31,844 bases of DNA from Balamuthia mandrillaris (GCA_031835245.1 JAVKOQ010000507.1:1-31844), one strand, 5' to 3'; counted from the first letter of the stretch, positions 9,381-19,066 are shown. Notes: generated by a model not told the origin, from the letters alone. Made by a program: numbers and translations.

Positions 9381-10490
9381 ATGAAGAGGGAACTTCCTCA
9401 GCGAGTATTCATCGTGGGCTGTGGTGCCACTGGCAAACGCCTCGCCGCACTGTGGGGTCAGAAGGGAGCAACGGTCACCGCTCTCGCGCGATCCCCTGAA
9501 AGCGAAAAGCAGTTACAGGCGCTTGGCATAGGAACAGTGCCAGGAGACTTGGACAAACCAGAGTCGCTGGCATGGCTTGGCCACGATGGGGCAACGTTAG
9601 CACAAGCTCTGTGTTATTACCTTGTTCCACCCCCTTTTCAGTCTGAGGGAGAGGAAGACTCTCGCATGCAAACCTTTTTGAGAGCCATTCCAAAGGGTAA
9701 AGAACCTTCTAAACTTGTAAGGAGCTCCATCCTTGTTCTGTTCTTTCTCGCTTTTCTCTGTTCTCCTATTGTGAATGAGCATTTCGAACTTAGGTTTGTT
9801 GTGTGTGACATTATCAAAGGTATATATGAGCACGACAGGCGTTTATGGAGACTTGAAAGGCGGCAGTGCCACAGAGGCAACGCCGCTTCACCCGCTCAAT
9901 GCTCGCTCTCAAAGAAGGATCTCTGCTGAAAACGCAATTAAAGAATGGAGCCAAGAGCGAGGCATCCCCTTTGTCATTCTGGTTCGTACCATGAAAGAAA
10001 TCAGAAAGAAAAGATAAGAGAGAGCCAAAGAGAGAACTGAGATGAGTTTAACCAAACAAAACGACAAAAGAGAGCAGGTGGCATTTATGGGATAGCAGAA
10101 CGATTACCCCTCGATCGCATCAGTAACAAAGAGCCAACCGTTCGCGAAGAGGAGGCCCCATGGGTAAGCATGATCCATATTGACGACCTCGCAGAGCTGA
10201 GTTTTTTGGCAGGCCGCAACTCCGCTGCTGATTGTCAGGTCTACAACTGTGTGGCCCCGAAGTCCTCCCTGCGAATGTGTGAGTTTTACAACCTTGTAGC
10301 AGAGGCGATGGGATTGGAAAAACCACCTACCATCACCATGGAAGAAGCTCGTAAAACCCTTTCTCCGGTGATGATGTCCTTTTTGGTGGAGTCACGGGTC
10401 GTTGTTGCGGATAAGGTTGTTGGCGAGTTGGGATATGAGTTTCGTTATCCTGACGTTCGGTCGGGCCTGCAAGCCATCTCTGCTTCTTGA
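9381..10490 (+). CDS. Atypical SDR / NAD-dependent epimerase, YeeZ-like
   Basis: A Rossmann-fold NAD(P)-binding protein of the extended/atypical SDR group. Three exons: 9381-9716, 9820-9985, 10078-10490; phases 0 and 1 agree and give 304 aa. The N-terminus RVFIVGCGATGKRLA has the GxGxxG nucleotide loop (about residues 7-20). Exon 2 starts VYMSTTGVYGD, the strand-5 segment of the family. At the usual catalytic position, where classical members have YxxxK, I read RSQRRISAENAI, so the Tyr appears to be missing, as in other atypical SDRs. Exon 3 starts by restoring RGIYG and continues PLDRIS and WVSMIHIDDLAEL, the conserved I-H-x-D-D-L motif. Substrate unknown. The poly(A) hexamer AATAAA overlaps the stop codon. 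It converges on EXO1 with 115 bp between stop codons. Confidence 0.9.
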
Positions 10491-10495
10491 ATAAA
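10490..10495 (+). terminator. Poly(A) hexamer AATAAA overlapping the SDR stop
   Basis: The sequence TTGAATAAAA places the hexamer on the last base of the TGA stop at 10488-10490, which implies a very short 3' UTR. Confidence 0.65.
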
Positions 10496-10605
10496 AAGAG
10501 AAATGATACTGGAAAAGAAGGAAGGACATCCCAACGAATACAATAAGACGAGAAGGGAAAATTTTACACAAACAAATAAACAAAAAAAACCAACAAAAGG
10601 TACAG

Positions 10606-10892
10606 TCAACTTTGATTGTTGGAAAAGAAAGGAGAGCGCATGACAGGAGAAGGAGGTAAGGATGGAATTTCCTCAAGGCCATCCGTTTCTAGAGTTGGTC
10701 GTCGTGACCGAATACGATTGAAAAAGGAGGAAGAGGGAGAGGCTACATCAGCAGAAGAAGATGCAGATGCAGGAGTAGATGTCGGTGCGAGAGAAGAGGA
10801 GGAATTTGCTTTCGAGAGTAGTGGCGTGCGGTTGAAACCTTGTTTGTTGAAATAGCTGTCCAGTGTAGTGGGTCTTTGTGTTGAAAATAAGT

Positions 10893-10923
<31 letters not shown>

Positions 10924-12299
10924 TAACAAACCTGGAGAGAGACCGGTTAAAAGGAGAAGGAGTGGAGGAGAGCCGTCTTGTTGAAGTGAATGGGCTGGAA
11001 AAGGATGTATTTGTGGCTACATGTAGGCAAGCAAGAATTTAATCAGCAATAAAAGAAAAACAAACCAACAACAAAAATTGGAACAAAATTAGTACCATCA
11101 TCTGTTAAATCTATCACGCTTTCTTTCTGGCTTCCAGTTCTGGACGGAGATTGTGGAGGCGAATATAACTGCAAAATAGAATAACAAACAAACAAACAAA
11201 CAAACAAATGGCATGATGGAGTATTTATTTACCTCTTCGTCGCTTTCCTCAACCGATGTCACTTCAAATGCCAGCGATTTCACGACTTTGCTAGTACCAA
11301 TCCTGGAGGGGCTCGACTTTTCCTCTGCTGGAAGATCCCCCGAAAGCAAAAGTGGGGAACTTCGAGCGGCGATGCTGGCGGTTTGATAATCATCAGAAGT
11401 AGATGTGGTGGTCGAAACATCGGCAAAAAACTTGCTGGTAACGATCAACTCCACACCAGCCTCGTTTTGCGGCACGAACGCGCTGCTGTAGCGGGCCTTT
11501 TTCTCGGGTCTGGGAGGAGTTCGCTCCACTATCATAGATAGAGAAGTTAGTGGCAACAAAGGTAGGAAGAAGCCCGTAAAATCATACCAAGTACTGATAG
11601 GTTGTTATCACTGTGCCAATGCCGTTTAATGGAAGTTGTTGTGGAGGTTCGTTGTGTTGAGCACGAAAGCTGTTGGGAAGTCACGTTTGCAATTTCTGTC
11701 GTTTTGTACAAGCTCCTTTGTTGATATGGAGAGCTTCTATCCGGTGCTCCACTAATCAACCGTTCGCTATTCTCCTCTTCTATTTCTTTTCCCTCCTCCT
11801 CTTCTCCTTCCTTATTATTTACGATCCTGTCTTCTTCCTCCTCCTCTTCATTTTCTCCTTGTGAGGAGCTACGTGGTGGAATGAACGGCTTCCGTGTACC
11901 ACTGGAAGTTGGTGCTGGTAATAGGTGATGCGTGAGAAAACGTTTTGCATGAGAAGATACAGCTGAGAGAGAGCGGAGACTTACTGAAGTAATTTTGGAT
12001 AAGGTTAGTTTGTTTGGGCAAGAGGAGCGGTTTACTCTGAAACGATCTCCTTCTTTGAAGTCTTCGTGTAAGGTTCGCTATAGGTGTTGATAGAGTAGAA
12101 CCCGATGAACAAGACACAGAGACAGAAGAGCGCACAACCCGTAATGTGCCCAGTGGTGCGGACGAGGAACTACCCTCGCCAGAGTTGGGTTCACAAGAAG
12201 GAAAGTATTCATGAGAGTAAGGATCCATATTACCCAAAGCAATCTGACAGCCAATCTCATTGGGGATAGGTCTTTAGCAAAGAAGGGGAACGTTAAGGA

Positions 12300-12349
<50 letters not shown>

Positions 12350-13685
12350 AGAGAGAGTTGCTCAAAGGATACGGGCCAATAAAGTCCATTTCAGCAACAT
12401 TTGCGCCGTGTGGTAGTGGCGTGAGCGGAACTATGGTCTTAGTGGTTGGGTCAAATACCCTTTGGTGCAGGAACGTAAGCTCGGCTTCACAAAAGTATCT
12501 CTCATAGTCTTGAGGCATGATAAGGTGTTTATCCGTTTGTATATAGCGGAAAACCTGTTGCAGCAGTGTTAGGAAAGGGTATGGTATGCAGTAAGCAGTG
12601 TATCCATACCCGTTCCATTGAATGATACTTTTGAAGGAGGCCATAGGCTTTCTTGATGCCCAAACCAGGAATGGATGGCAAATAGTCGCACCCAGAAAGA
12701 ATGCACATCTGTCTGAACATGTTATGTGTAAAGTTAGATAAGTTTACAGCAGTGGTCTTCCCGAGATCGACCAGCTTGATTTCTTGCCCAGTGCCCTGTT
12801 GATCCATCTTAAACAGAACCTTTGTAAAGATTTGTTAGTGGTTATAGTAGAAAGTAAAAAGAGGCTGCAGAACCACTGGCATTTTGTGGGGAGCCGTACG
12901 CGAGTACAACCAAAGGGCAAAAGGTCAGAGTCTTCACTAATGACAGCGTAGACGTAGCTTGTATGAGAAAGAAAGGCGAGCTGTGCATCAGCCTCATAGG
13001 GAGCCACAATGCACTCAATGCCTTCTCCATGCAACATCTATCGGCATAAACGTTAAACAATAAGAAGGAAGGAAGAGATGGAAAAGGATGGCAACGGAAA
13101 GGGAGGAACATGCCTGTATGAGCTGGTGTGCCATGAACGGAGTTATATCTACAGCCTTTTGGAAGCATTCTCTCGCGGCGGAGCGGTTTCCTTGTCGTAG
13201 AAACTCGAGAGCTTTGCTCCTGTTCTCCTTCCTCTTCCTGCAAAAAAAACAAAGATTCTTGAGTTTCCTCTGTAAACGAGAAACGAGATCAAAAGAGAGA
13301 TGAAGGAGACGCACGCTCTTCGCTTTTCTTCCTGTTGTCGTTTGGCTGGTAAAGCACCGCCGTCAAACACAGCCACAGGAATCACGCCGTAGTGCTTCAT
13401 CATCTGAAACCTTCTCAAACAAAACAGAAGGTGTCTATTGAAAACCAACCCCCCAAAAACAAAAGCGTAAGGTTAAAAAGAGAAACAGAGAGGCTCACAG
13501 AGGGATGAGAGGGAAGGACAAAACTTGTCTGTTGGTTCTCCCTTGCAAAGCTCCTCGCTGCAAGCAAAGGCCCCTTTGTGTAGCCAGCAGTACACATCAA
13601 CAGCCACTTTCTGGCCGGCATACTCCCTCAGGTTGACCGTGGTAGTAATAGACCGCAACAGAGGCAAGAGACCCGAAATGCCCAT
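10606..13685 (-). CDS. EXO1: Exonuclease 1 (5'-3' flap/exonuclease, mismatch repair)
   Basis: A Rad2/FEN1-family nuclease for mismatch repair and end resection. Twelve exons: 13685-13525, 13434-13315, 13237-13114, 13037-12900, 12819-12610, 12554-12373, 12271-11985, 11914-11588, 11528-11233, 11168-11096, 11016-10932, 10873-10606; all phases agree and give 756 aa. Catalytic acidic residues are present: [42 protein letters not shown] and [15 protein letters not shown] (helix-two-turn-helix). QIALGN marks the end of the nuclease core. The long C-tail is low complexity but holds ESVIDLTDD, a classic SUMO-interacting motif, and PTTLDSYF, like a PCNA (PIP) box with Pro in place of Gln. The intron 13113-13038 uses a GC donor (CAG|GCATGT); the family alignment (LIQ then MLHGEGIEC) requires it. 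Introns 6 and 11 have CT repeats on the sense strand. Confidence 0.95.
10896..10923. repeat. (GA)n repeat in EXO1 intron 11
   Basis: It fills about half of the 58 bp intron 10931-10874 and reads CT on the EXO1 sense strand, forming its pyrimidine tract. Confidence 0.92.
12303..12357. repeat. (GA)n repeat in EXO1 intron 6
   Basis: About 55 bp of GA with one AAGGA interruption, within intron 12372-12272; CT on the sense strand. Confidence 0.95.
13038..13113 (-). other. GC-AG intron of EXO1
   Basis: A 76 bp intron with donor CAG|GCATGT and acceptor GATAG. Using the nearest GT (GTTCCT, 5 bp on) breaks the frame, while the GC site restores the ungapped match to the EXO1 family. The other EXO1 introns are GT-AG. 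Confidence 0.8.
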
Positions 13686-14101
13686 CCTCTCCTTCCCCAG
13701 CCGACCGCCAACCCATCCACACACCGCGTTGGCTAGGCTTGGTGTTTCTCCCGCCCTTTTTTTCCTGATTATTTTTATGTCGACAACGAATTCTTTCCTG
13801 GAATACTTTGGCCACAGAAATGGTCAAAAAAAGATAGCTTTCTTCCCGCGTTTCTCCCAAGAACGAAGTGCGTGGGCCGGCATGCAACAACAATCCCTCT
13901 CCGGCCTCTCCTTCGACACTGGCTTCTTCGTTGGTAACAAAGAGTCATCCACCGCCTCCAACAACAACAACAAGGTCCTTTGCAAGCTGAGCTCATCTTT
14001 CTCCAAGTAGAAGGAGTATCTCGTAAGGTAACAAGTAAAGACAAAAATGTTATTCGGTGCAAATCATCGTTCTTTAGTTTGTTCTCCTTCTCGACTCGAA
14101 A
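13686..14101. other. EXO1 upstream region / MOB1 3' flank
   Basis: 416 bp between the EXO1 start and the MOB1 stop, both on the minus strand. A plus-strand ORF of 77 codons (13777-14010, starts [14 protein letters not shown]) and an overlapping minus ORF of 60 codons (14006-13824) occur. Neither is recognised and only one at most could be real. No TATA box noted. Confidence 0.5.
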
Positions 14102-15543
14102 TCACTTTTCTTTCTTTTCCTTTTTGGCTTTCTTCTTCTCGTCAGCTTTAGTAAGACTGGCAATCAGTTCGGCAAGCGGTTGTAACTCTTTCTTGTTGAT
14201 GAGGTCGAATTCTTGTACGAAGTAGATAAAGTGCTAAAAGGAGAATGAAACTGGTAAAACAAGTGTAACACCAAAGAAACAAAAGTATGAAAATAACAAA
14301 CAAAAACAACAAAAAGGAGAACAAGAGAAGCGTGAAGAAGGAATGATTTGCAGGAGATGAAAGAGGAAAGCAATCAGATTCTATGGGTTGGTACTTAAAC
14401 GTTTTGGTCATCAAAGCAAGTTGTTGGTAATAAAAGCTATGCTATTTGCTCTTTTTTGAATCATCCTTTTGCTTCCTCCAAATAACAGAAGAGAGAGAGA
14501 GCGAGAGAGAGAGAGAGAGAGAGAAGAGGACAGAACAGAGAAAAAATAGGACAAGAAAGCAAGACATAAATGACAAGACAGAGAAAAAACAAATACCTTG
14601 AAAGAGGTGTTAAGATGGGCTTCTTCGCCAAGGCTTACAATCTTAGGGAAGTGAGAGTGATAGATATGGGCGTAAACTCGGAAGAGCCTCTTGAAAATAT
14701 TACACACAATAGCGTGGAAGTTCCTTGGAAAAGGTACGCCCACTTTGGAAGGGAAAATTTGCTCGTCGTCCAACTGTTCTTGCACCCACGTCATCAAGTA
14801 GTCTACATACTCAGGTGCGCTGCACTTGATCGCCTTCTTTATGTTTTTGCCATCGGCCCACATGTATTCATATCTTGAGAGACCAGATAATATGAGTTTA
14901 CAGGGCAGACGAGAAAAAAGAACAGGCAGAAGGAGAACGAGAACAAGAACAAGAACAAGGAAGAGAAAAGATCAACGGAAGTATTGTAAGAGCCAAGGTA
15001 GAAGTAACAGATTTAGATGTGAAAAACAGAGAAGAAAACGTTGTGCGAGAGGAGAGAGAGAGAGAGAAAAGGAGTCAACGTGAGCAACGCACTTCTCTCC
15101 GGCAGACATCACAGGACACTCTTCGGGAGTGCAAAACTCAGTAATTGTACCATAAAGCATATTGATCTGGTTGAAGAAATCCACCGCTAAAGGAAGTAAC
15201 ACGGAAAAATTATTGGGTGCACAGCAGAATAGATTTTTTGAAAAAGCGATTCGGCGCTAACTTACTGTTTACAGCAAGCCATTCGTTCAGATCTTCGCCT
15301 TCGGGCAATGCGACAGCCAACTTTAAGTTGCCACTTCCAAGAGTGGCCTCTGCATACTTCTTTAGTTGGTACTGCTTCGTGCCTTCCGGAATGTTTTTTC
15401 TGGGCTTAAAGGTCCCACTTTTCTTTCCTCTGCATCACGTAGGAGAAATTAATCGGTTAAATTCACGGCTCGCAACAAAAAAAAAAGCAGCTCCGCTCTC
15501 GTGTTGCAATCATCAATACGCACCCAAGACCAAAGACGTTCAT
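14102..15543 (-). CDS. MOB1: MOB1 kinase activator (Hippo / mitotic exit)
   Basis: A small globular adaptor that activates NDR/LATS kinases. Five exons: 15543-15524 (20 nt), 15429-15266, 15186-15093, 14873-14597, 14233-14102; all phases agree and give 228 aa. The order MNVFGLG, then [49 protein letters not shown] and [55 protein letters not shown] is the full MOB fold. Zinc ligands are present as CTPEEC and HIYHSH. The Thr residues near the N-terminus that MST kinases phosphorylate in animals have plausible counterparts. The C-terminus is extended by a Lys/Glu-rich tail ([13 protein letters not shown]) absent from human MOB1. The 20-nt first exon is supported by the family N-terminus but has little sequence to judge by. 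Intron 4 is 363 bp. Confidence 0.96.
14489..14529. repeat. (GA)n repeat in MOB1 intron 4
   Basis: GA tract in the 363 bp intron 14596-14234; CT on the sense strand. The rest of the intron is A-rich on the plus strand with no gene seen. Confidence 0.92.
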
Positions 15544-15626
15544 CCTTTTCGACTCTGCTCTTGTCTTCTTTATTCGCGAAACACAAACCAAAAACAAAAA
15601 AAAATTAAAAATCTTAACGACTGAAT

Positions 15627-16177
15627 TCACAAGGAAAAAATATTTAAATTTCGCATAAAAGGAATGTGTGACCCGCCACACAAGACCACGTCACCGCCTT
15701 CCTCCAATTGGTTCTCCGTGATGACAAAGGCTGTACCGCACCGGCAGGGCCATCGGTAGCTACCGTCCTCCTCACGGAACTCCATTTCGTCCAAGTCCAC
15801 CTCTGCTGAGACGGGCGACTCGCCAACTAACCTGGCTACTCAATATTAGCATCACGTAAATCCAAGCGTCTGCCGGTCTCACATGCCCTCTCTCTCTCTC
15901 TCTCTCTCTCTCTGGGCAAGAGTAAAGTACCTTGCAATGTAGCGTCATAAGTCGCTCTTTTGACAGGGTCGCTAAGGACTTCCCACGCTTTGGAAACACG
16001 ATGGAACCGATCCACTAGCCCCGCGTCTCTTCCGCCCCCAGCCAGTTTTTTGTCTGGGTGAGATTGCAACGCCTTCCTATGGTATGCACGTTTCACTTCC
16101 TCCTGTGTGGCTTGGGCGCTAATGCCCAGTACGCGATACAAGTCCACAGCCCCGTCCTCTGTCTCCACCCCGCTCAT
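15627..16177 (-). CDS. DPH4: DPH4 / DNAJC24-like J-domain protein, diphthamide pathway
   Basis: A J-domain protein with a C-terminal DPH-type (CSL) zinc finger. In known members it feeds electrons or iron to the first step of diphthamide synthesis on eEF2. Two exons, 16177-15931 and 15835-15627, joined in phase 1, give 151 aa, against about 149 in human. The J-domain is DLYRVLGISAQATQEEVKRA, then HRKALQSHPDKK with the HPD triad, and AWEVLSDPVKRATYD. The finger starts VDLDEMEFREEDGSYRWPCR, with the CRC pair intact. The second pair is incomplete: where relatives have CxxCS I read CGGSH, so the fourth Cys is absent (see findings). The intron 15930-15836 contains a CT run on the plus strand, thus GA on the sense strand. 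Only 83 bp separates its stop from the MOB1 start. Confidence 0.92.
15887..15913. repeat. (CT)n repeat in DPH4 intron
   Basis: CT on the plus strand, so GA on the sense strand of DPH4; one of two clear exceptions to the CT-sense bias seen elsewhere. Confidence 0.92.
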
Positions 16178-16208
16178 CCCCTCTCCTTTCCTCTCTTCTA
16201 ATTTTTTT

Positions 16209-16214
16209 TTTATT
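16209..16214 (-). terminator. Poly(A) hexamer for the TTC9-like gene
   Basis: AATAAA on the minus strand, 57 nt after the TTC9-like stop and about 32 bp before the DPH4 start codon, so the two transcription units nearly touch. Confidence 0.55.
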
Positions 16215-16270
16215 TTGGTCGACTAGAGACAGCGGTGTTGCCTTGCGGCACAAAAGGCCACAAAATAAAA

Positions 16271-17473
16271 TCACTCGTTTTGAGCTTGGTGTTCTGCTGC
16301 GGGTTCTTTTTGTTCCTGTTTGTCGCTGGAAGGATTCTCTGTGTTCGACTCCTCCTTGTTCATTCTGTCGAACAAACCAGCAAATGCCTGTCCGAACAAA
16401 ACAAAAACAAGCAAAGGTCAATGACTACCAGCAAAAACAATAGATTATGGCGCGGTTACAAAGAGGAATGAACCTTCTTTTGTTTGTCCTTTTGTGTTTG
16501 TTCCATTTCCCTTACTTTGCGAAGCTCTCGTAGGATGGCAGAATCCTTTGGTGCAAGTTGAGAGGCGTTCTGCAAGGCTTCCTTTGCCCGATCCGTATCG
16601 CGGAGTTGAAGATAGGCCTGCCCTTTACGGAAAAGAGCTTTTGTACATTTGCTGTCTATGTTGAGTGCCTGTTTGGGGTTGGTGGTAAGAATGTTGAACG
16701 CTCAAGTGCTCAAGTAATATACAAACATTGTTGCAATCCTCTACAGCCCTTTCTGCCATTTTCTGAAGAGCCAACAAACAACAATGGCGAGGATGGTGAA
16801 GAAGAATAAGAGTAACAGCAAGGAGCACGAAAAGCACATTAGGGAAAGAAGAAGAAGCAGAAGGAGACCAAGAACGAGAAGAAAAGGCGAGCGTTAGTAA
16901 AGATACAAAAATGGAACAGCAGCAACTAACCAGTTCGAGGTGACAGACCGCCATGTTACAGTGCACCGCAACTAACAAATTGTTTACCTGTTCTCGTTCT
17001 TCTGTGTTCAAGGAGGCGCTGCAAACACCAACAGTTTTAGGCAAACAAGACGAACACTTCATCGCACACTTAGCAAGGATGTAATCGTACCCACTTGTAT
17101 TGCTTCCAGCCATTTGTTGAATAAAGTCGGTGTTGCCACCAGACGACCCTCTGAAGCCTTTCAAGTAGAGGTAGGCCCGGTGGTACTGGCCCAAAGCTTT
17201 CCTGCATAGTAGCATGAACGCTGTTAGTTTGCTGCTGTGGAAAAATAACTCTCCTCTGTGAAACACTTGGTTGCACCTGTAGTCCTTGGCCTTGAAGTGT
17301 TCGTTGCCCTCATTCTTGTGGTTGGTGGCGATCTGGATCTTCTCTTGAGACGTCTGCACACAAAAAGCGAGTTAGCCTCAAATGTCTATGATTGATTGTA
17401 TAACCAGCTTAACGAACAGCAAAAAAAGCAACACCTTCTCCCTTTTGGTCGGTACTTCTTGTTCGCCCTCCAT
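16271..17473 (-). CDS. TPR protein, TTC9-like
   Basis: A tetratricopeptide-repeat protein resembling the TTC9 / immunophilin-like group. Six exons: 17473-17435, 17353-17277, 17201-16931, 16762-16727, 16668-16474, 16387-16271; all phases agree and give 244 aa. Repeat 1 reads NEGNEHFKAKDYRKALGQYH then RAYLYLKGF, close to the TTC9 signature FxxALxxYHRALLxLKG. Repeat 2 includes AVHCNMAVCHLEL and KMAERAVEDCNNAL. Repeat 3 is CTKALFRKGQAYLQLRDTDR. The region between repeats 1 and 2 has a Cys-rich insert (CAMKCSSCLPKTVGVCSA) not expected in TTC9. The C-terminus AFAGLFDRMNKEE is followed by a charged tail. Likely an Hsp90-type or other peptide-binding adaptor, by family only. The upstream gap to the Cys-rich gene is a 252 bp divergent promoter. 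Confidence 0.88.
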
Positions 17474-17725
17474 GTTATAACGGCAGCGTCTTTGTTTGGG
17501 GAACTTTTGTTTGTTTATTTCATTGGAGAAAATTGGGAGAAATTCGGCATTCTAATTTTGCACTTAAATTTCGAAGAAATTGCAACATACTGTGACGACA
17601 TGGTTGCGCGCGCCATTCATTTTCATTATTGTCATAAGGCGATGGCACGCGGCGTTACTGGCCTTTTCCTTTATTTTGTTTGCCAGCCTTTTTGGTAGTT
17701 TTTCAACAACGAAGAGGGAACCACA
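17474..17725. promoter_or_regulatory. Divergent promoter, TTC9-like / Cys-rich gene A
   Basis: 252 bp between the two start codons. No TATA box is obvious. The plus side is T-rich before the Cys-rich gene; ACCACA precedes its ATG. Confidence 0.5.
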
Positions 17726-18133
17726 ATGCGTCAACTTTTGCCAATCTGCTTTGCTGCTTTCTTCTTGGCTTTCCTCTCTGTTTGCTGCGCTGACGTGCTG
17801 GAAGCAAAGAAGAATGCCCTGAAAATCTGCTTGGACCCGGAGGCAGGCATCCCTGGCCTCACCACCGAACAGTGCCTGGCCGTTGTTGAGCTTTACGAAG
17901 AAATCTGGGACCTCGAGGCCTTGCAAGGTCTTACCGTAAATACGGAGGCAAAGAAAGGAGACTGCGACGGAGACAAGATGAGAGAGTGTGACGCCAAGTC
18001 CAAAGAGTGCTTGAAACAATGCGAAGGCGGCAACCCCATCGAGTGCGCCTTCTGTTTTGGCAGCGCCTTGAGCGTGTGCTGTGACTGCTTTGGCACGTCT
18101 TCCCCTCTCTGGAGCATCGTTTGCAACCTCTGA
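17726..18133 (+). CDS. Secreted Cys-rich protein A (tandem family)
   Basis: Not a family I recognise. A single-exon gene of 135 aa. The first about 22 residues (MRQLLPICFAAFFLAFLSVC) are a clear signal peptide, probably cut after CCA. The mature part has a first Cys pair, C-x14-C, enclosing AGIPGLTTEQ, then a helix (LAVVELYEEIWDLEA), then a dense Cys block with spacing C-x7-C-x6-C-x3-C-x7-C-x2-C-x7-CC-x1-C and a final Cys near the C-terminus. All 11 core Cys are kept in gene B, 152 bp downstream. AATAAA follows the stop by nine bases, so the 3' UTR is very short. It is intronless among intron-rich neighbours. A secreted effector, lectin-like or cyst-wall protein are possible guesses; no function is shown by the sequence. 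Confidence 0.85.
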   Translation: MRQLLPICFAAFFLAFLSVCCADVLEAKKNALKICLDPEAGIPGLTTEQCLAVVELYEEIWDLEALQGLTVNTEAKKGDCDGDKMRECDAKSKECLKQCEGGNPIECAFCFGSALSVCCDCFGTSSPLWSIVCNL

Positions 18134-18142
18134 AGGTGTTAC

Positions 18143-18148
18143 AATAAA
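18143..18148 (+). terminator. Poly(A) hexamer AATAAA of gene A
   Basis: It lies nine bases after the TGA of Cys-rich gene A, within ACAATAAATATAAAGC. Confidence 0.7.
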
Positions 18149-18284
18149 TATAAAGCAACGGAACAAAAGCCTCGTGCAACAGGCGGAATTAACAAAAAAG
18201 ATGTTTTGACTATGCGGGAAATTGGGCAAGCATACAATACAAAACAAACGGCACCAGAGTGTTAGCACTTAACACCCACACACA

Positions 18285-18680
18285 ATGCGCCTTCTTCTGC
18301 TTGCCTGCCTGGTGGTCTGCTTCCTGACCTCCGGTTACTGCGCCGTTCCGGAAACGAAGAATGCTGTAAGGACTTGCCTGGAAGAGGAGGCAGGCATCCC
18401 GGGCCTTACCACGGAACAGTGCTTGGCCTTTGTGGAGTTTTATGAAGAACTCTTGGAAACGGCTCAGGAGCCGCAGGACGTTCAGGTCGCTTTACAAGCC
18501 CTTGTCCCTAACATGGAGGTCAACGGAGGATGCAATGCAGAAAAGCTCCAAGAATGTGATGACAAAGGGAAGCAGTGCATAGAGGAATGTAAAGACAGCG
18601 GCAATGTCATTGCGTGCGCCTGGTGCTTTGGAAGCGCCCTGGCCTCTTGTTGTGACTGCTATGGCTCATCAGTTATCTGA
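18285..18680 (+). CDS. Secreted Cys-rich protein B (tandem family)
   Basis: Paralog of the preceding gene, same strand, single exon, 131 aa. The signal peptide is MRLLLLACLVVCFLTSGYCA. The mature part repeats the pattern: C-x14-C around AGIPGLTTEQ, then LAFVEFYEELLE, then C-x7-C-x6-C-x3-C-x8-C-x2-C-x7-CC-x1-C, ending YGSSVI. Compared with A it has a longer, Gln/Glu-rich middle (EPQDVQVALQALVPNM) and lacks the extra C-terminal Cys. Over the 14 codons from EAGIPG to CLA the two genes differ at four codons, all silent, which points to purifying selection after an old duplication. The intergenic spacer shows no obvious similarity. Function unknown. Confidence 0.85.
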   Translation: MRLLLLACLVVCFLTSGYCAVPETKNAVRTCLEEEAGIPGLTTEQCLAFVEFYEELLETAQEPQDVQVALQALVPNMEVNGGCNAEKLQECDDKGKQCIEECKDSGNVIACAWCFGSALASCCDCYGSSVI

Positions 18681-19066
18681 GGCCTCATTTGCAGCCTGTA
18701 CTACTGAGTTCGCTTGTTTTAAAGTTTATTCTTATTATATCCTTTGTTTAAACGCACCTCTCCTTCTCTCTCGTCCCTCTCTTCTCTTATTTCTCAAATC
18801 ACTTAAATTCGGCAACAACGGGAACACTTGCAGACCTGCCTCTGCTTTTTGTTGCCCACATGTCCAGGAAAAAACCAACAAGAAAACAAAAACTTGTTCA
18901 AGTTGGCCTCCAAACCAACAACAATGCATTCGTTTTTTGGCTTGTCTTTTCGCCGGCTTTTCTCCTTGCGTCTTTTGGTAGAACAATTTGGTCTGAATTA
19001 TTGCTCCTTTCACCCTCATTAAAACAAACCGCCGAGAAGAAGAAATACGAACAAGACTGTTCATGC
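18681..19066. other. Intergenic region upstream of SWEET
   Basis: 386 bp between Cys-rich gene B and the SWEET start. T-rich first half, A-rich second half. No gene, hairpin or clear TATA box was noticed; it should hold the gene B terminator and the SWEET promoter. Confidence 0.5.
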
